Positions 1 through 6,500 of a DNA stretch of 6,948 bases are shown here, piece by piece; position 1 is the first letter of the stretch, and every line of letters begins with the position of its first letter. Source of the stretch: Spirosoma endbachense (GTDB taxonomy: Bacteria; Bacteroidota; Bacteroidia; Cytophagales; Spirosomataceae); contig NZ_CP045997.1 of the NCBI RefSeq assembly GCF_010233585.1, positions 10,306,777-10,313,724 of the forward strand, written 5' to 3'. Both the position numbers and the translations under genes were made by a program. Below the pieces are notes generated by a model. The model was not told the DNA's origin. It worked only from the letters and a program-made list of their open reading frames with translations, and searched no databases.

Positions 1-218
1 CAGCCCAGGTGATTCCCGCCAATGGGGTGCTTGTGAGCACCCTGGCCAGTCCGGGGGTTGCCACCACGTACACGGTGCGGGTTTATAACCAGTCAGGATG
101 TTACACCGACATGACCGTATTATTGATACCAACGGTGTGTGATTGTCCGGCTGAGGTCTGTTTGCCATACGTAATCAAACAAACCAAGCGTCCAGGACGC
201 TTGGGAGATCAAAAGTAA
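1..218 (+). CDS. C-terminal end of an upstream modular secreted/surface protein (5' truncated)
   Basis: The frame that starts at base 3 is open from the window edge to a TAA at 216-218, giving 71 residues. A GTG at 9-11 could start translation, but the frame continues upstream of it without a stop and the text has no signal peptide, so this is read as the tail of a longer gene. The segment with TYTVR at 66-80, then N, S, C, D, TV and a final C, matches the module at 3183-3488 of the downstream gene (TYTVR at 3399-3413). The two proteins are therefore probably related. After that module come a short Cys-rich stretch (CDCPAEVC) and a basic tail, VIKQTKRPGRLGDQK. It does not look like the usual T9SS type A C-terminal domain. 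Its function is unknown; an extracellular structural or adhesive role is inferred from the shared module only. Confidence 0.8.
   Translation, partial: AQVIPANGVLVSTLASPGVATTYTVRVYNQSGCYTDMTVLLIPTVCDCPAEVCLPYVIKQTKRPGRLGDQK
184..204. repeat. Perfect 10-bp inverted repeat over the last codons of the upstream gene
   Basis: CCAAGCGTCC (184-193) and GGACGCTTGG (195-204) are exact reverse complements separated by one base (A194). In RNA this gives a GC-rich stem of about 9 bp with a three-base loop. It ends 11 bases before the stop codon. No T-run follows, so it is not a classical intrinsic terminator. It could protect or pause the 3' end of the transcript, or simply reflect the codons for the basic KRPGRLG tail. 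Confidence 0.7.
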
Positions 219-446
219 TCCATGAAGGAGGTAGACCCTTTAGCTGCCCTTACTGCTTACTCCAATTAAGTTGTTTTCTACCCTGAAAGAGTTTCCCAGA
301 TCAACCATTTTATCTCGTCTGATAACCGGTTAGAAAGGGAACACTTTCATCAGTACGAGATGATATGTACTCACGAAAAATGCCCATTTGCCTGATGAAT
401 GCCATCCAGACATATAGACTCATTGTCAATTTATAATCTTGATTTT
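219..446. other. Gene-free intergenic spacer
   Basis: No credible gene is seen on either strand. The only ATG-led frame just after the upstream stop (222) ends after 15 codons. The spacer holds the imperfect hairpin at 312-361 and becomes AT-rich just before the start at 447, as is usual upstream of Bacteroidota start codons. I found no convincing TAnnTTTG/TTTG promoter pair. The length and hairpin suggest the downstream gene may be transcribed separately, but this is not shown. Confidence 0.7.
312..361. repeat. Imperfect intergenic inverted repeat / stem-loop
   Basis: ATCTCGTCTGAT (312-323) pairs with ATCAGTACGAGAT (349-361) across 12 bp with a single extra T (354). Directly inside it GAAAG (333-337) pairs with CTTTC (344-348), leaving a nine-base bulge that contains the palindrome AACCGGTT (324-331). 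Competing pairings exist: GAAAG at 285-289 can also pair with 344-348, and AGTAC (352-356) with GTACT (367-371). No T-run follows on either strand, so a simple intrinsic terminator is unlikely. A 3'-end processing signal, a structured leader or a mobile-repeat remnant are all possible. Confidence 0.55.
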
Positions 447-587
447 ATGAATATGCCCACAACTTTACGACAAAGTATACAGTTAATAGCATCGTGCACG
501 ATGCTACGGCCTGTGCCCAGAAGGCTTCGGGCTATATGGCTTTTATTCAGTCTGGCAGGGCTTTTTAGCCCTATTTTGGCCCAGGCA
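447..587 (+). other. Signal peptide coding region
   Basis: Basic residues (RRLR at 25-28) precede a hydrophobic core from AIWLLF through LAGLF to ILAQA, with a predicted cleavage after Ala47 of AQA and before Gln-Cys. Cys49 is not in a lipobox because the residue before it is Gln, so signal peptidase I and Sec export are favoured. From 447 the n-region is unusually long at 28 residues; from the ATG at 501 the peptide would be a standard 29 residues. Confidence 0.8.
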
Positions 588-3500
588 CAATGTCCGACGA
601 TTCAATCGGTAAGTTCTTCGAGTTGTTACTATGTTGGTGGACAAAGTAGGGCTACTGTTAGTGCTACGATAGTTTGGGATAACACTGGCTCTGGCGATAT
701 CACGGTCCAGCTCAGCACCCTGAGTGGAACCCCAATTGCCTCCCGAACATTTAAAACGGGCACCTTTACCCAGGTATATACCGCTAATTATAGTGGGCAG
801 CAAACCATATTATCGCCCCAGGTTATTGCATTTGAAGTGCCCGCTGATGGCTCTACAGGCCGCTTAAGTGTATCGCGAGGAAGTTGTCCGACCAGTACGT
901 TCCAAACGCTTTATACGGCTCCGTCTGCCTGTCCACCAACAGCATGCCCGGCTAACACCCTTGGTGGCACCGTTTTTTATGACTTTGATGCCAACGGCAT
1001 TCAGGCAACTGGTGAAACAGCGGGTGTTCAAAACGTTACCGTTACTGCCTTCCCCCGAATTGGCTCTCCGGTTTCGACTACGACCGATGCTTTCGGTATT
1101 TTCAGTCTCACCATTCCGACCAGTGCCTATCCCGTACGATTAGAGTATTCGAACATTCCAGCCTTTCTGTCGGGAGGGAAAAGTGGGCCCAACGGAACCA
1201 GCAGCCGAACAACCGTTCAGTTTATCAGCGCACCAACCTGCACGGCGAGTCTGGGTGTGCTGAATCAAAACGAATTCTGCGAAACCAATCCATTGCTGAC
1301 CACACCCTGTTACACCAACGGGGACCCATTGGGCGGAGGCAACTCAGGTACTGATCCGGCTATTGTTGGGTTTAACTATAATTCAGCCGGACGCAGTGGC
1401 CCTGAAACGTTTATGATAGAAGGTTCTGAGGTTGGGGCAACCTGGGCGATGGCTTACAATAAATTTACCAAACGACTCTTTGCATCTGCAACCGTAAAAC
1501 GACACGTTGGGTTAGGCCCACAAGGTATTGGTGGAATCTATGCCATTAACTTAACGAATCCGGCTGCACCAATCGTATCAAACTTTCTCAATGTAGTCAC
1601 CGACCTTGGTATTAATGTCGGTAGCATTGGTACGAACGTAGCCCGTGGATTAAATGCCAATCGAACGGCACCCAGCAATGACCCTACTTCCTTTTCCGCA
1701 GTCGGTAAGATGGGAATCGGCGGAATGGACCTGTCGGATGATAATACCAAGCTTTACTTCACCAACCTGTTCACCAACACCATTCACCAGGTGGATATAA
1801 CCGCGTATAACAGCAGTGGAACCAAACCCACAGCGGCTAATGTAACGACGTTTACGATTCCTGATCCGGGCTGTACGGGTGGCACAGCACATGCATGGGC
1901 CTTGAAAGTATACCGGAATAAAGTCTACGTAGGCGTTGTATGCGACGCTTCTACGTCCACAAAAAGCAACCTGACTGCATTCGTGTATCAACTCGATCCA
2001 GTAGCGAATACGTGGACAAACGTATTTACAATTCCGCTGACCTACCCGAAAGGTTATGTTTCCAGTAGCAATCCAAGTGTTACGGGCTGGTTCCCCTGGA
2101 ATGATGATTTATCGACTTTTAATCAGGGAGCCAATCAATTCGGATTTGATGTTTATCATCCGCAACCCATTTTATCAGACATTGAATTTGATGTTGATGG
2201 CTCCATGGTGCTGGGCTTCATTGATCGGACGGGTATGCAGACCGGCTATTTTAACTATGGTTTAACGGGCACAACTCTATACAATGGTTTTTCGGGGGGA
2301 GATATTTTACGGGCTTATTATAGCAACAATACGTTCATTCTGGAAAACAATGCAAAAGCTGGACCTTCTACCGGCTACGGGCCAGCTAATAATCAGGGAC
2401 CTGGCTTTGGTGAATTTTATAACGACAACTGGAATCAGCTAGATAATCCTAACCTTATATTCCATGCTGAAAATAACGAAGGTGGACTGGCACTACGGCC
2501 CGGTTCGGGTGAAGTAGTCACTACCGTTATGGACCCAATTAACCCTAATGATAATCCCGATGTACAGAACGTCTTCTATTCGGGAGGAGTACGACACTTA
2601 AATAACAACACAGGGGGCGTAAATAGTGCTTACATGCTGTACCAAACTAACAACAATGGTACACAGCCAAACCCAGGTACATTCGGAAAAGCAACGGGTT
2701 TAGGTGACCTGGAGCTAGCTTGCTCAGCAGCCACGTATATTGAACTGGGAAACCGAATCTGGAACGATGCCGACCATGATGGCGTGCAGGACCCCGGCGA
2801 ATTACCCATAGCAGGCGTCACTGTCAATCTCTACAATGCCACAACGGGTGCTTTAGTGGCATCCAGAACTTCCTCAGCAAGCGGAGAATATTACTTTTCT
2901 ACCCTATTAGGGGATGCGCTATTACCCAATACGGCCTATAACATCTTATTTGGAGTGGGTCAGTTTAACAGCGGCACGCAGGAACTGACGGTTAGTGCTA
3001 ATAAATTTAAACTGACGGTAGCAAACGTGGGTGAGGGGAGCATACCTGACCAGAACGACTCGGATGCTGACCCCAACGTGCTGTCTACAGCTCTGGGCGC
3101 CCGGCCAGGTGGTATTCCACAAATAAACGTCACGACGGGCGATTTTGGCTTTGTCGATCACACTTTCGATGCAGGCGTCTTTTGCTCGGATATAACAGCG
3201 ACACTAACGCCGGTACCCGCCACCTGTACAGCAACAACGGAAAACAATAACGGCCAGATTAGCATCACCTCGGTGACGAATGCGAATCGCTTCGCCATTA
3301 GTTTGGGTACGTCCTATACTGGTGTAGCCTACGCCAGCGCCACTGCGATTGGGTCGCTTCCACAAACAGTGGTCAATAATGCTCCCAATGAAGGTCAGAC
3401 TTATACTGTCCGGTTTTTCAACGGATCAGACAATTGTGTACAGGATATAACAGTGACAGTTGCGCCAAAAAGTTGTACAGCCGTGCCTTGTGGGCTGGCT

Positions 3501-6500
3501 ATGGTCGTCACACCAGGTCTGTGCCAATCGGCAACCAACAGCTATGTCCTGTCAGGTACTGTCACCGCCACCAACGTTCCCAGCAGTGGCACGCTCACGA
3601 TTACCTCAGCGGCCTTTTCACCGCGAAGCCTAACCTTGCCTGCGGGCAATGCTTCGGGCACCTTCAGTTACTCTGGGTTAGTCAGCAATGGGCAGGACTA
3701 TACCGTTACGGCCAGCTATTCCAATTCAGCCTGCTCACCCGTAAGTCAGACATTCACTGCTCCAGCCTCCTGCTCAGTCGCGCCCCCCTGTTCGATGAGT
3801 GCGGTGGCCACGCCAGGCATTTGTGCCACGGCCACCAATGCCTATTCGGCCACGGCGGTGGTCAGGCTGACTAACCCCACGCCGGGACTGCTCACCGTCA
3901 CCAATGGCGCCCAGAGTCTGACTTTCGTCACTACCGCCGTCAGCTCAGCTACCTTTACGGCAGTCTTCAACGGGCTCGTCTCCGATGGACAGAGTCATAC
4001 CGTCACAGCCAGTCTGCCCGGCTGTTCGACCACCACGGCCACCTATACCGCTCCAGCCTCCTGCTCAGTCGCGCCCCCCTGTTCGATGAGTGCGGTGGCC
4101 ACGCCGGGCATTTGTGCCACGGCCACCAATGCCTATTCGGCCACGGCGGTGGTCAGACTGACCAACCCCACACCGGGGGTGCTCACCGTCACCAATGGCG
4201 CCCAGAGTCTGACCTTCGTCACCACGGCGGTTAGTTCGGCTACCTTCACAGCACTCTTCAATGGGTTAGTCTCGGACGGAGCCTCCCATACGGTCACGGC
4301 CAGCCTGCCCGGTTGTTCGACCACAACAGCCACCTATACGGCTCCAGCCTCCTGCTCGATAGCGCCCCCCTGTTCGATGAGTGCGGTGGCTAGTCCGGGT
4401 CTCTGCGCCACGGCCACCAACGCCTACTCGGCCACGGCGGTGGTCAGACTGACCAACCCCACACCGGGGGTGCTCACCGTCACCAATGGCGCCCAGAGTC
4501 TGACTTTCGTCACTACCGCCGTCAGCTCAGCTACCTTTACGGCGGTCTTCAACGGACTCGTCTCCGATGGACAGAGCCACACCGTGACCGCTAGCTTGCC
4601 CGGCTGTTCGACAACTACGACCACCTACATGGCCCCGGCCGCTTGCTCAGTCGCGCCCCCCTGTTCGATCACAGCGGTGGCTACAGCCGGTCTCTGTGCC
4701 ACGGCCACCAACGCCTACTCGGCAACCGCTCTGGTTAGGCTGACCAATCCCACACCGGGACTGCTCACCGTCACCAACGGAGCCCAGAGTCTGACCTTCG
4801 TCACCACGGCGGTTAGCTCGGCTACCTTCACGGCCGTCTTCAACGGACTCGTCTCCGATGGACAGAGCCATACCGTGACCGCTAGCTTGCCCGGCTGTTC
4901 GACAACTACGACCACCTACATGGCCCCGGCCGCTTGCTCAGTCGCGCCCCCCTGTTCAATAAGTGCGGTGGCTACAGCCGGTCTCTGTGCTACAGCTACT
5001 AATACCTACGCGGCAACGGCTGTCATAACTCTGACTAACCCCACACCGGGACTGCTCACCGTCACCAACGGAGCCCAGAGCCTGACCTTCGTCACTACCG
5101 CCGTCAGCTCGGCCACCTTTACGGCGGTCTTCAACGGACTCACCTCCGATGGAGTGTCTCATACCCTGACCGCGTCGCTACCCGGTTGTTCGACCACGAC
5201 CACGACCTATACCGCTCCGGCCGCCTGTTCGATCGCGCCCCCCTGTTCGATGAGTGCGGTGGCCACGCCGGGGATTTGTGCCACGGCCACCAACGCCTAC
5301 TCGGCAACCGCTCTGGTCACTCTGACCAACCCCACACCGGGGGTGCTCACCGTCACCAACGGCGCCCAGAGTCTGACCTTCGTCACCACGGCGGTTAGTT
5401 CGGCTACCTTCACAGCACTCTTCAATGGGTTAGTCTCGGACGGAGCCTCCCATACGGTCACGGCCAGCCTGCCCGGTTGTTCGACCACAACAGCCACCTA
5501 TACCGCTCCAGCCTCCTGCTTGGCCGCTCCGGTTTGTTCGATCACGGCGGTGGCTACAGCCGGTCTCTGTGCTACAGCTACTAATACCTACTCGGCAACG
5601 GCTGTCATCACCCTGACTAACCCCACACCGGGGGTGCTCACCGTCACCAACGGCGCCCAGAGCCTGACTACCACCATTGCCAGTGGACTCACCAGCTTCT
5701 CCTTCACGGCGGTATTTAACGGACTCGTCTCCGATGGACAGAGCCATACGGTCACGGCCAGTCTGCCCGGTTGTTCGACCACGACCACGACTTATACGGC
5801 CCCGGCCTCCTGCTCAATCGCACCAGTCTGTTCGATCACGGCGGTGGCTACAGCCGGTCTCTGTGCCACGGCTACCAACGCCTACTCGGCCACGGCTCTG
5901 GTCAGACTGACCAACCCCACACCGGGGGTGCTCACCGTCACCAATGGCGCCCAGAGTCTGACCTTCGTCACTACCGCCGTCAGCTCGGCCACCTTTACGG
6001 CGGTCTTCAACGGACTCACCTCCGATGGAGTGTCTCATACCCTGACCGCGTCGCTACCCGGCTGTTCAACCACTACGGCCACCTATACCGCTCCGGCCGC
6101 CTGCGCGATCGCGCCAGTCTGTTCGATCACAGCGGTGGCTACGCCAGGCATTTGTGCCACGGCCACCAACGCCTACTCGGCAACGGCTGTCATCACCCTG
6201 ACCAACCCCACACCGGGGGTGCTCACCGTCACCAATGGCGCCCAGAGCCTGACTACCACCATTGCCAGTGGACTCACCAGCTTCTCCTTCACGGCGGTAT
6301 TTAACGGACTCGTCTCCGATGGACAGAGCCATACGGTCATGGCCAGTCTGCCCGGTTGTTCGACCACGACCACGACTTATACGGCCCCGGCCTCCTGCTC
6401 AATCGCACCAGTCTGTTCGATCACGGCGGTGGCTACAGCCGGTCTCTGTGCTACGGCCACCAATGCCTACTCAGCCACGGCTGTCATAACTCTGACTAAC

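Noticed and set aside
225..232. Perfect Shine-Dalgarno-like AAGGAGGT
   Set aside because: No start codon lies at a suitable distance downstream, the nearby ATG at 222 gives only 15 codons, and Bacteroidota rarely use such sites.
434..441. TAATCTTG as a possible Bacteroidota -7 promoter element
   Set aside because: It has one mismatch to TAnnTTTG and no TTTG at the proper upstream distance, so support is too weak to annotate.
585..593. Lipoprotein attachment at Cys49
   Set aside because: The residues before the cysteine are AQAQ, which does not fit a lipobox; a signal peptidase I site after AQA fits better.
3783..5243. C6 tracts at unit junctions (3783, 4074, 4365, 4656, 4947, 5238) as phase-variation slippage sites
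   Set aside because: Six bases is short for phase variation, and the tracts are explained by Pro-Pro codons copied with the repeats; they are lost after unit 6.
5771..6304. 177-codon + strand frame in the array, and similar ones at 3434, 5186, 5677 and 6262
   Set aside because: They are out-of-frame readings of the repeats, rich in His/Arg/Gly/Gln, and overlap the well-supported main frame completely.
4133..6373. Repeated minus-strand frames of about 66 codons (4133, 4424, 4715, 5297, 5588, 6173)
   Set aside because: They recur at the repeat period and are shadows of the + strand array; unit lengths divisible by three keep the antisense frame open too. They have no independent start context or family resemblance.
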